64,000 nt of DNA from CAZDCD01 sp964503885 (GTDB taxonomy: Bacteria > Bacteroidota > Bacteroidia > Bacteroidales > UBA10428). Positions 8,000-16,230 of the stretch are shown here, one piece after another (the stretch's first letter is position 1; every line of letters begins with the position of its first letter). The notes below the pieces were generated by a model that had not been told where the DNA came from, made no database searches, and worked only from the letters and a program-made list of their open reading frames with translations. A program made the translations under genes and the position numbers. Where the stretch lies: contig CAZDCD010000024.1 of the NCBI GenBank assembly GCA_964503885.1, positions 4,091 to 68,090 of the forward strand, given 5' to 3'.

Positions 8000-8007
8000 T
8001 ACCTTTG
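8000..8007 (+). promoter_or_regulatory. TAnnTTTG box overlapping the aroA start codon
   Basis: TACCTTTG fits the -7 consensus, and its last three bases are the TTG taken as the aroA start. A message starting downstream of it would lack that codon. Either the box is fortuitous or it gives a shortened transcript. Confidence 0.25.
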
Positions 8008-9273
8008 AAATTCAAGACCCGCAGATCAAAACTGGCAGGGGCTATACGAATCCCTGCTTCCAAGTCACATACCATACGCGCCGTGGCTATTGCCGGTGTT
8101 GCCAGGGGTACATCAGTGCTCAGGAATCCGCTTTATTCTGCTGATATATTATCCTGCATCGACAGCATTAAAGAATTCGGCGCAGATGTTGAACAGGGAG
8201 ACGATCTGGTTATTAAAGGAACCGGTGGACTACCCAGGAGAAGCTGCAATAAGATTGATGTCGGAAATTCGGGCACCAGCTTGAGGATCCTTACAGGACT
8301 GGCATCGCTGGCTGATTTTCAGATCGCCTTCGACGGTGACGCTTCCATAAGGAAACGCCCTATGATGCCCCTTCTTTCTGCGCTGGAAAAGCTCGGGGTA
8401 CTGGTCATGTCCAACGACGGAAAATGCCCGTTTACTATTAAGGGCCCTATGAAGGGTGGAAAAACAACAGTGAACGGAATAAGCTCACAATTCCTTACTT
8501 CGCTGCTTATTGCGTGTCCTCTTTCCAGGGCAGACACAGAGATAAACGTTGAGAATCTCCACGAAAAACCATACGTGGAGATTTCGATCGACTGGCTGAA
8601 AAAGCTGGGCATACATTTCGAGCAAAAGGGACTTGAATGGTTCAGGATTCCAGGAAATCAAACATATAAAGCATTCGAACGAAATATTCCTGCAGATTTT
8701 TCATCCGCCACTTTCGCGGCATGCGCGGCTGCCATAACGGGTTCTGAACTGTTGCTGACAGGTCTCGATTTCGCTGATCACCAGGGTGATAAGGAAATCT
8801 TTTCCTACCTGAAAAGAATGGGTGCGGAAATTACGCAAACATCCGAAGGCGTTATTGTCAAAGGAGGCAATCTTACCGGTATTGATATCGACATGAACAA
8901 CACGCCGGATGCCCTGCCGTCGATGGCGGTGGCGGGCTGTTTTGCCAAGGGTACCACCAGGCTGCTGAATGTTGATCAGGCGAGACTCAAAGAATGTGAC
9001 CGCATCAATGCCGCTGTAAACGAACTTTCAAAAATGGGTGCTTCCATTGAGGAATTGCCTGACGGTATGGTGATCCATGAAAGCAAACTGACGGGTGCGC
9101 ATGTCAACGGCTACGACGACCACCGGATGGTAATGGCCCTTGCAGTTGCCGGTCTTGCGGCATCGGGTGAAACCGTGGTGGACACCGCAGAAGCTGCAGG
9201 GGTTACCTACCCGTCATTTTTCGAAGACATGAAGACCATTGGTGCCCTTATAGAACAGATTTACGAGGAATAA
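8005..9273 (+). CDS. aroA: AroA, 3-phosphoshikimate 1-carboxyvinyltransferase (EPSP synthase)
   Basis: The enzyme joins shikimate-3-phosphate and phosphoenolpyruvate, the sixth step of the shikimate pathway. At 422 residues it has the usual length. It shows PASKSHTIR near residue 18 (shikimate-phosphate binding), GNSGTSLR (PEP site), the central RDR-equivalent region, the catalytic D-rich TPDALP segment, KECDRI, and the C-terminal DDHRMVMA motif. There is no ATG in a suitable place. A TAA lies in frame 30 bases upstream, so TTG at 8005 is the only sensible start that keeps the first strand. It heads aroA-aroC-aroK; aroC follows after 29 bases. Confidence 0.95.
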   Translation: MKFKTRRSKLAGAIRIPASKSHTIRAVAIAGVARGTSVLRNPLYSADILSCIDSIKEFGADVEQGDDLVIKGTGGLPRRSCNKIDVGNSGTSLRILTGLASLADFQIAFDGDASIRKRPMMPLLSALEKLGVLVMSNDGKCPFTIKGPMKGGKTTVNGISSQFLTSLLIACPLSRADTEINVENLHEKPYVEISIDWLKKLGIHFEQKGLEWFRIPGNQTYKAFERNIPADFSSATFAACAAAITGSELLLTGLDFADHQGDKEIFSYLKRMGAEITQTSEGVIVKGGNLTGIDIDMNNTPDALPSMAVAGCFAKGTTRLLNVDQARLKECDRINAAVNELSKMGASIEELPDGMVIHESKLTGAHVNGYDDHRMVMALAVAGLAASGETVVDTAEAAGVTYPSFFEDMKTIGALIEQIYEE

Positions 9274-9302
9274 TACCGAAATATTAACCAAAATCACAGA
9301 TA

Positions 9303-10625
9303 ATGCTGGGCTGTACTTACGGAAACTTATTTAAAACCACGGTTGCAGGTGGTTCCTACCAGGAGGGTTTATCCATCAATATCCAGGGTGTGCCTCCGGG
9401 ATATTACTTTACCGAAGAAGAAATATATACCGAGCTGATGCTCAGGAAACCGGGGCAGGGCGAGCTGACATCGCCGCGGAGGGAAGCCGATGTGCCGGTG
9501 ATCTATAGCGGTGTCAATGCAGCCGACACCATGCCCGGCTTCAAAAACAAGGGGTATACCAACGGTACACCGCTGGTGATCTTAATTCCGAATGTCGACA
9601 GGCATTTTGAGCACATCGAGCAGTACCAGCTTACAAACCGTACTCCTCGTCCCGGACACGCATCCTATGCCTCGTATATGAAATACGGCGAATTCGATGA
9701 TTCAATCGGTGCAGGATTTTTTAGCGGACGGTATACTTCATCAATTGTGGCCGCGGGTTGTATCGCAAAAAAAGTGTTGAAAGATCACGGCATTGAAATA
9801 GTTTCGTTTGTACGGGAAGCTGCAGGCATAAGAATGGGCGACATGCCAGTGGATACCATAAAGAAAAAAGCCTCCGCTTACCGTGAAGTCCGTAAAAAAT
9901 ATGATCCTATTTATCTTGAACTTTTTGCCTCGCAAAAGATGAAAACCGGTATGCGCTTTTTTGAAAAGATAGCCCTCCTGACTGACCTGGAGAAGAGGAT
10001 ACCCGATATTCCGAAACCGGTATATGATGAAAAAGAAATACGTGAAAAATACGGAATCAACCCCAAACTGTTCTGTCCCGATCCCGATGCTGCAGACGCT
10101 ATGCATAACGAGATAATCAGGATCATGAAAGAAGGTGATTCATCGGGTGGACTGGTTGAGGTGATCGTAACAGGAGTGCCGGCTGGTATGGGTGAACCTG
10201 TGTTCAATAAGCTCGACGGCGAGCTCGGAAGGTTGATGAGCATCGGCACAGTTAAAGCGGTTGAAGTCGGTTGCGGCCTGAAAGCAGCAAAAATGAAAGG
10301 ATCGGAATGTAACGATGCCATGCGGGTAGAAAACGGTAAAGTGAAATTCCTTTCGAATAATGCGGGAGGGGTCACCGGGGGACTTACAACCGGCCAGGAT
10401 ATTGTAGCCAGGGTTGCTGTAAAGCCAACGCCAACTATCGCCAAACCTCAACTTACTATAGACAAGGTGAGTCTTGAGAATAAAGAACTGGCTGCGGTTA
10501 CACGCCGTGATCCTACAATTGTTGCCAGAATGTGGCCGGTCGTGGAAGCGTTCACCGCCCTTATTATTCTTGATGCGTATGCACTTTACCTGGGTTATGA
10601 GGCGTTCAAACCCAGGAAAAAATAA
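9303..10625 (+). CDS. aroC: Divergent chorismate synthase
   Basis: Chorismate synthase removes phosphate from EPSP using reduced FMN. The family is recognisable from GVPPG, NGTPLVILI, TPRPGHASY, VTGVPAGMGEPVF, LSNNAGGVTGG and KPTPTIAKPQ. The protein is 440 residues where 350-390 is usual. The extra length is an insertion near residues 75-85 and about 60 residues after position 195. Active-site motifs differ: the FGESHG loop is AGGSYQEG, so the catalytic histidine is missing, and GGGRSSARET is replaced by GAGFFSGRYTSS. The second histidine (RPGHA) and the R-x-D-P motif near the C-terminus remain. The aroA-aroC-aroK setting argues that it does the normal step or a close one. Confidence 0.82.
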   Translation: MLGCTYGNLFKTTVAGGSYQEGLSINIQGVPPGYYFTEEEIYTELMLRKPGQGELTSPRREADVPVIYSGVNAADTMPGFKNKGYTNGTPLVILIPNVDRHFEHIEQYQLTNRTPRPGHASYASYMKYGEFDDSIGAGFFSGRYTSSIVAAGCIAKKVLKDHGIEIVSFVREAAGIRMGDMPVDTIKKKASAYREVRKKYDPIYLELFASQKMKTGMRFFEKIALLTDLEKRIPDIPKPVYDEKEIREKYGINPKLFCPDPDAADAMHNEIIRIMKEGDSSGGLVEVIVTGVPAGMGEPVFNKLDGELGRLMSIGTVKAVEVGCGLKAAKMKGSECNDAMRVENGKVKFLSNNAGGVTGGLTTGQDIVARVAVKPTPTIAKPQLTIDKVSLENKELAAVTRRDPTIVARMWPVVEAFTALIILDAYALYLGYEAFKPRKK

Positions 10626-10818
10626 CCTGTATTCCTGAATTGTATCTTTTTTGAAAGCAGTGACTTAACCTTAACTTTCTTGAGGTTATGCGGCCGGTTG
10701 TTTGATGGCACACTGCACAACCTTTGAGGGTTCCATTCACAGCATGGTGACAGCATAATCCGGTAAAAATGAAGCATTATGCCGGAACAAATACAGGCTT
10801 TTAAGGTTACTACCGAAT
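10626..10818. other. Spacer between aroC and aroK
   Basis: This spacer contains two imperfectly explained inverted repeats: TAACCT/AGGTTA (about 10667-10689) and GCATAAT/ATTATGC at 10753-10759 and 10776-10782. Neither is followed by a T run. They may be processing or weak termination signals. Confidence 0.3.
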
Positions 10819-11325
10819 ATGAGATATTTTATTATAGGGTATAAAAGCAGCGGAAAAACCACCATCGGCAAAAAACTTGCCGGCCTGCTCCAAATGGATT
10901 TCATCGATCTCGACGAGATGATTGAAAAAAGAACCGGACGTACCGTACCCGATATTTACAGCCGTGATGGAGAAGATGAGTTCAGGAAAATGGAGTGGAA
11001 AGCCCTGAACGAAGTGGTCAAATCAGACGGGATTGTGGTATCCACAGGAGGAGGTGCACCCTGCCATTGTGATAATATGGCCATTATGGAGAAACACGGG
11101 GAGATCATTTACATTAAGCTTGACGATGATTTGCTGGTAAGCCGTCTCGTAAAAGCCACTACCGACCGTCCTATCGTGCGCAACAAAAGCAGGGAGGAAT
11201 TGCAGCATTATGTAAAAGACCTCAGGAACAGGTGTGAACATTATTATCTTCAGGCAAAATATGTTCTCGACGGAAAAAATCCGGATATTAAAAAATTTGC
11301 CGAATACCTCAGACAAAAAAAATGA
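10819..11325 (+). CDS. aroK: AroK, shikimate kinase
   Basis: A 168-residue kinase that phosphorylates shikimate, supplying the AroA substrate. The P-loop is GYKSSGKT (residues 7-14). The shikimate site is seen in DLDEMIE and FRKMEW, the glycine-rich STGGGAPC loop follows, and the lid Arg is in TDRPIV. The late Arg of the nucleotide site is in NRCEHYY. All key residues are present and the length is normal. It is the third gene of the group, separated from aroC by 193 bases with hairpins, so it may have its own promoter. Confidence 0.94.
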   Translation: MRYFIIGYKSSGKTTIGKKLAGLLQMDFIDLDEMIEKRTGRTVPDIYSRDGEDEFRKMEWKALNEVVKSDGIVVSTGGGAPCHCDNMAIMEKHGEIIYIKLDDDLLVSRLVKATTDRPIVRNKSREELQHYVKDLRNRCEHYYLQAKYVLDGKNPDIKKFAEYLRQKK

Positions 11326-11588
11326 ACTCACTTCTTCACCTGGCATTAAAAAAAATCAGATGGCATTCATTCCTGTTAAGCCGGTTTTTTAAGATGCGCT
11401 GTATTGACCCGCAATGCTGAAATTAAAGTCGGAATTGAACCGTACCTAAAATAAATTACATGACCGGTATGTTTATATCCACGAAATAATCAATCCTTTA
11501 GATAAGAAATCTTGTATTCAGTAAGATATTTTATAATTTTAACCGTTTTAATTTCGAATGGTTAACCCTATCACTCGCTTGAATTTTA
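11326..11588. other. AT-rich spacer before the TIR/STAND operon
   Basis: No gene, clear terminator or consensus promoter was found. The last 80 bases are very AT-rich (TATTTTATAATTTTAACC around 11526) and probably contain the promoter of the following five-gene run, but no exact TAnnTTTG box is present. Confidence 0.3.
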
Positions 11589-14500
11589 ATGCTTTTTAAA
11601 GTAAGAGAAATACTGCAAATCGAAAAGCGGGAGATATTCTTATTGCTCCTTCTTATGTCGCAGGCGGTTTTCATCGGGATCTTCTTCGGTGGATTCGACA
11701 TATCGATGCACGCCATATTTTTTGATGCCCACAGCATTGAAAAAATACCTTTAGCTTTTATTGTATCGGGAGTTGCCGGCCTGGTAATCTTCACCCTTTA
11801 CACATTTTTTTCCACCAGATTTCCGTTTAAGTTTTTTGTATTGTGCAATTATTTTGTAGCTCTTGCCACAACATCCGCCATATTTTATTTTTCAGCGATA
11901 GAGTTCAATTCCGATCTTACCGGTATCGGATTTGCGCTTATGTTTCCCCTAAATATCCTGGTATTCCTGAATTTCTGGAGGAACGCCAGGGAAATCCTCA
12001 CTCCTTCCCAGACAAAAAGACTGATTAAATATATTCAGCTTGGATTTTACGGAGGTATTGTCGGGATAAGTTACGGACTGATCTTGTACCTGTATACCTC
12101 TGATAATATTCATATGATCCTGTTTGGCAGCATTCTTTGCCTTGCTGCAGGGATCGCGGTACAGTTTCTTATTAACCTGACACACAGGTTCTCTCCCCGT
12201 TTTTTGCATAAACAAAAAAAGATCAACCCGTTGCATTCAAGATTTACCGAATTGTTTTACACCCGGTATACATTCCTGTTGTTTTTATTCGTGGTTTTAT
12301 CTTCACTGATAGGATACATCCTGCATTTTAATTTCATCATCTCCACACGCCTGAGTTATCCTGGTATCTTAGGTTTTACAAAATTTCTCGGCCTTTTTGT
12401 TGGCTCCATGTTTCTGTTTGTATTTTTTGTGGATAAGCTGCTCATCAGAAAACTGCTGTATTCATATGATTCACCTTATAGCATTGTACTTATCCCTGTT
12501 GCGGTACTCATATTTCTTGTTCTGATGATCGGCATATACCTCACATTGGGAACAACCACAGCCATCGCACGTTTTTCCTATTCCTTCCTGTTTATGGCTA
12601 TGGTAAAGATCGTCTACGAAACGTCGAAATACGATATTGAGATCCCCTCTCTCAGGGTTATGTTCAATACACTTGATATTCGTTTTATCGCGACAATTAT
12701 ACCCCGTATCGAAGGTTTTACCAGGAATATCGCATTGCTCATCGCCGGAGTTGCATTGTATTTTATTACCAGTCTTGGATTTATTAAAATATTACACATC
12801 AACCTGCTGACAGTATTCCTGTCATTATGCTGGCTATTTGTTGCCGTGAAGCTAATCCACGCTTACCGGTCGGCTTTACAGAATACGATCAGGCGGTATA
12901 AATCAGCCAAAAAAACACGCGAACAGGAATTGTTCCTGGCAGATGAAAAGCTTTATGAACTGGTGAACCATAAATCACACCTGAAAGTAATCTCTTCCCT
13001 CTCGATCAGTGAGAAGATAGAACCCATAAGATTTGAAAAACACCTTACCAGCCTGATTGCCATCAACTCTCCCAAGGTGCAGGAATTCATCCTGAAAAAA
13101 ATCGAGGACAATACGTTGCTCGGTACCATTAATGTCCTTAAGGAAATTCGTTTTGAGAACAAAAGTCTTGACAATTATAAGAATACCCTCCTGCAGCGTT
13201 TTAAACAAAAAATATCGTTGGGAATTACGGAAAAACAGGTTGAAAAGCTTGCCCAGTCCAAAAATGTAAACGACAGGGTGCTGGCTGCAGAACTCATTGG
13301 TTATCTTCAGAAGAAAGAATTGAGTTCGATACTGATCAATCTTTCACGGGATTTTGAGCCCGATGTCAAGCAGGCCTCGATACGTTCAATGGCCAGGGTT
13401 GCCTTTTCGGAAACGTGCCATACCCTCATCGGTTTTCTGAATTCTCCCGATTATTATACGTATGCATCCGAAGCCCTGGTAAAAATCGGAGACGACGGAA
13501 TAGGTCATCTCGAGGAGATATTTAATATGCCCGATGTGGATAACCAATTATTATCGAGGATTGTTAAGATATATGGTAAAATCGGTACGGCAACTGCAAT
13601 GGAGTGTTTGTTAAATAAGGTTGAGCGTCAGAACAGGTTTGTCGCAAGGCAGGCAGTTATTGCCATGCGTGAGGCAAGATTCCAGGCTACACCAGTAAAT
13701 ATTAACCGGATCATGAATTCCATCGTTAAAACCATTCATACCATGTCATGGAATTTTTCGGTGCATAATATTCTCAGGAAGTCAAAAAGATATACACACC
13801 TTACCGATGCACTTGAAACCGAGATCAGCAGCAATTACCAGATGCTGTACCATCTTTTGTCCCTTGCTTATAATTCAACATCAATTTCGAATATCCGGAA
13901 GCTGCTGGTAGAAGGCAGCGACACCGATATAAGCTTTGCTGTTGAACTGCTCGATGAAATTGTGCTGGAAGATGTCAAGCAGGTACTGTTCCCCATTATC
14001 GAAAACCTCTCCACTACAGCCCGGATCAAACAACTTCAATATTTTTTCCAGACGGAGAAGCTCACTATTCGTGAACTGCTGCCTGAAATAATTGTCCGTG
14101 ACTATAACCTGATCTCCATCTATACAAAAGCCTGTGCAATATACAGCTGGCCGGAATATACCACTTCCATCGACCATGTGATGATCTCAAACCTTTTTCA
14201 TCCGAATAAGCTGATCAGGGAAACGGCTGCCTTTGTCATTCAGACTTTAGATCCTTCCGTCATACCTGATGTGTTGCCCAGACTGGAACGAAATTATGCC
14301 CAGGATGTTGAAGCCTCTTTACACAGTATTGAGGCAGGTACCGATATGCTTGTCCTCAACAAGATCAGGTTCCTGAAAACGACGCGGGTATTCCGGAACA
14401 TCCCGGAAGATATTTTAAGTGAACTGGCAGTCAACCTTACTTTTGTAAGGTTACCGAAAGATGGTGCATACACGGTGTTCAAAGAAAACGGCGATCACGC

Positions 14501-14747
14501 ACTTATAATGGTATCGGAAGGACTTCTTGAAGCAAACCTGCAGGAAAATGAAAAGCTTGACCTGAAGACCGGCGATGTATTTTATGCAGACCTGTTTTTT
14601 CATGATTCTGCCGAACGGATAGCGTTAAAAGCTGTTGACAATTCAGCATTTCTTATCCTGAAAAAAGAAGCGCTCGATATGCTTCTTTTCGATTATTCCG
14701 AGATCCGCGCGGTATTGCTTGAACTGCTCGATCTGCAACTGAAGTGA
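11589..14747 (+). CDS. Membrane protein: nucleotide-transporter-like (NTT/MFS) domain, HEAT repeats and cyclic-nucleotide-binding-like domain
   Basis: A 1052-residue protein not tied to a named function. Residues 15-430 hold about 12 membrane segments in two halves. Segments such as SQTKRLIKYIQLGFYGGIVG resemble the NTT/Npt nucleotide-exchange transporters of plastids and intracellular bacteria. A helical linker (430-560) is followed by HEAT-like repeats (about 560-720) and further helices. The last 120 residues (from VFRNIPEDIL, including GDHALIMVSEGLLEA and LKTGDVFYADLFF) have the jelly-roll pattern of cyclic-nucleotide-binding domains, without an obvious canonical phosphate-binding Arg. 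It is the first gene of a tight run with TIR and STAND genes. A membrane sensor or transporter gated by a small nucleotide is plausible but unproven. Confidence 0.7.
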   Translation: MLFKVREILQIEKREIFLLLLLMSQAVFIGIFFGGFDISMHAIFFDAHSIEKIPLAFIVSGVAGLVIFTLYTFFSTRFPFKFFVLCNYFVALATTSAIFYFSAIEFNSDLTGIGFALMFPLNILVFLNFWRNAREILTPSQTKRLIKYIQLGFYGGIVGISYGLILYLYTSDNIHMILFGSILCLAAGIAVQFLINLTHRFSPRFLHKQKKINPLHSRFTELFYTRYTFLLFLFVVLSSLIGYILHFNFIISTRLSYPGILGFTKFLGLFVGSMFLFVFFVDKLLIRKLLYSYDSPYSIVLIPVAVLIFLVLMIGIYLTLGTTTAIARFSYSFLFMAMVKIVYETSKYDIEIPSLRVMFNTLDIRFIATIIPRIEGFTRNIALLIAGVALYFITSLGFIKILHINLLTVFLSLCWLFVAVKLIHAYRSALQNTIRRYKSAKKTREQELFLADEKLYELVNHKSHLKVISSLSISEKIEPIRFEKHLTSLIAINSPKVQEFILKKIEDNTLLGTINVLKEIRFENKSLDNYKNTLLQRFKQKISLGITEKQVEKLAQSKNVNDRVLAAELIGYLQKKELSSILINLSRDFEPDVKQASIRSMARVAFSETCHTLIGFLNSPDYYTYASEALVKIGDDGIGHLEEIFNMPDVDNQLLSRIVKIYGKIGTATAMECLLNKVERQNRFVARQAVIAMREARFQATPVNINRIMNSIVKTIHTMSWNFSVHNILRKSKRYTHLTDALETEISSNYQMLYHLLSLAYNSTSISNIRKLLVEGSDTDISFAVELLDEIVLEDVKQVLFPIIENLSTTARIKQLQYFFQTEKLTIRELLPEIIVRDYNLISIYTKACAIYSWPEYTTSIDHVMISNLFHPNKLIRETAAFVIQTLDPSVIPDVLPRLERNYAQDVEASLHSIEAGTDMLVLNKIRFLKTTRVFRNIPEDILSELAVNLTFVRLPKDGAYTVFKENGDHALIMVSEGLLEANLQENEKLDLKTGDVFYADLFFHDSAERIALKAVDNSAFLILKKEALDMLLFDYSEIRAVLLELLDLQLK

Positions 14748-14766
14748 GTTAATTAATTTGAATACT

Positions 14767-16230
14767 ATGAACTACGATTACGACATATTTATCAGCTATG
14801 GTGCATCAGAGAAGGCTGAGCAGGATACCATGAATCAGTGGGCTGTAAGGTTTTGTGAATACCTGGCTTTGGTACTTAACAGGTTGAATAACAAGGAATT
14901 AACGTTTATGCTTCACGACGATCTGAGATCAAGGACCCAGCTGATTGGCAACAATATTACCGAGGTATTCTCCAAAACAGCCATTTTCGTGACCATATTA
15001 TCGCCCGAATACTCAAAATCGGCAGCGTACCTTAAAGAACTCGAACAGATTTACGATGTAATATATAAAGGAACGGCTGAAACTGCCAGAAACATCAACA
15101 GGATATTTAAAGTGATCACCACGCCTCTTCCCGGGGAAGCGCAACCGGAAAGCCTGCTGAATGAGATCAGCTACAATTTTTTTGAGATCAATAAGTACAA
15201 TAAAAAAGCACGATCGTTTGAAATATCTGAGGAGACCGGACCTGAGGAAAAATTCTGGTTTAAGCTCGTTGATCTTGCTTACGATATTCAAAGCTCACTG
15301 TCAATTTTGACTTCCGGTGCCAACAGCAATGTCCGGGAAAAGCAATACGTTTACCTCGCCGAGACCACCTTTGATCAGATTGAAAACCGTGATGCCATTA
15401 GACGGGAATTGCAACACCTGGGATTGGGAATTCTGCCGCTGATCAGTCTGCCGGATGATGCGGAGAAACTGGAACCGCTAATACAGAGTTATTTAAAACG
15501 GTCGGCCCTCTCCATACATATTATGGGAGCTCAATATGGCGATCTGATCAAAAATTCCAAATTCTCGATGATCGATTACCAGAACAGGGTAGCAAAATCA
15601 TTCATTGAAAACAATAAAGACATAAACCTCTCCCGGTTGATATGGATACCCAGCGATCTCAAATTCAGTGACCAGAGGCAATCACTTTACATTAACCGGT
15701 TAAAAAGGGATGATGCCCAGAGCGATTCCGAGATCGTAGAAGCTCCGGCCGAACTTTTTAAGACCATTTTGCAGTCAAAATTCACGGAAACAAATTTCCA
15801 GGTAAAACTCAACAGGAATAAGCCGGTTGTTTACCTGATCAATGAACCCGATGACAATCCGGTATTGAAGAAATATGCTGAAACTATTGAACGATATGGT
15901 TTTGAACTGCTCGAATCGGATGTACTCAGGCGTGAACCCGGTTATGTAACAAAACACAAAAAATCGTTGATCGAAGCTGATATGGTGATTGTATACCAGG
16001 GCAACAGCAATAAAAACTGGCTGACAAGCAAAGTGCAGGACCTGGTAAAATCGTCGGGATTCGGAAAACAAAAGCCTTTTATGGCTATTGTATTGATCGC
16101 CAACGACGAAGTCGATGAGGATATCTTAAAATTTCTTCCCGACACTAAAGTTATTATAACAAGACCTGACGATTTTTCATTTATGGAATATTTTGCAGAG
16201 CAACTAAAGGTACCGGAAAATGTCCGCTAA
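14767..16230 (+). CDS. TIR-domain protein with two further TIR-like/DUF4062-like domains
   Basis: A 487-residue cytoplasmic protein. Residues 1-130 form a TIR domain: YDIFISYGASEK at the start and SPEYSKSAAYLKELEQI, where Glu91 sits at the position of the catalytic glutamate of NADase TIRs. A second Rossmann-like unit (about 190-330, VYLAETTFDQIENRDAIRREL then SIHIMGAQYGDL) resembles DUF4062 and TIR-like domains. A third (about 345-480, KPVVYLINEPDDN, then ADMVIVYQGN) has the same alternating pattern. The ATG at 14767 is preferred to a TTG nine bases earlier. It starts 19 bases after the transporter-like gene and overlaps the STAND gene by 11 bases, so translation of the two is probably coupled. 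NAD cleavage is possible, not shown. Confidence 0.75.
   Translation: MNYDYDIFISYGASEKAEQDTMNQWAVRFCEYLALVLNRLNNKELTFMLHDDLRSRTQLIGNNITEVFSKTAIFVTILSPEYSKSAAYLKELEQIYDVIYKGTAETARNINRIFKVITTPLPGEAQPESLLNEISYNFFEINKYNKKARSFEISEETGPEEKFWFKLVDLAYDIQSSLSILTSGANSNVREKQYVYLAETTFDQIENRDAIRRELQHLGLGILPLISLPDDAEKLEPLIQSYLKRSALSIHIMGAQYGDLIKNSKFSMIDYQNRVAKSFIENNKDINLSRLIWIPSDLKFSDQRQSLYINRLKRDDAQSDSEIVEAPAELFKTILQSKFTETNFQVKLNRNKPVVYLINEPDDNPVLKKYAETIERYGFELLESDVLRREPGYVTKHKKSLIEADMVIVYQGNSNKNWLTSKVQDLVKSSGFGKQKPFMAIVLIANDEVDEDILKFLPDTKVIITRPDDFSFMEYFAEQLKVPENVR

Larger units (their letters stand above)
7763..8004. promoter_or_regulatory. Leader region before aroA
   Basis: Together with the terminator region this is the 298-base spacer between hydC and aroA. 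It holds a CCGGTT/AACCGG hairpin near 7780, a -7 box at 7817-7824, a 25-codon frame rich in aromatic residues at 7886-7963, and a second -7 box that overlaps the aroA start. Only a weak AT-only stem (TAAATT/AATTTA, 7975-7993) follows the small frame; no clear attenuator is seen. Confidence 0.4.

Noticed and set aside
7964..8004. Attenuator terminator before aroA
   Set aside because: Only an AT-only stem is present and there is no GC-rich hairpin with a T run.
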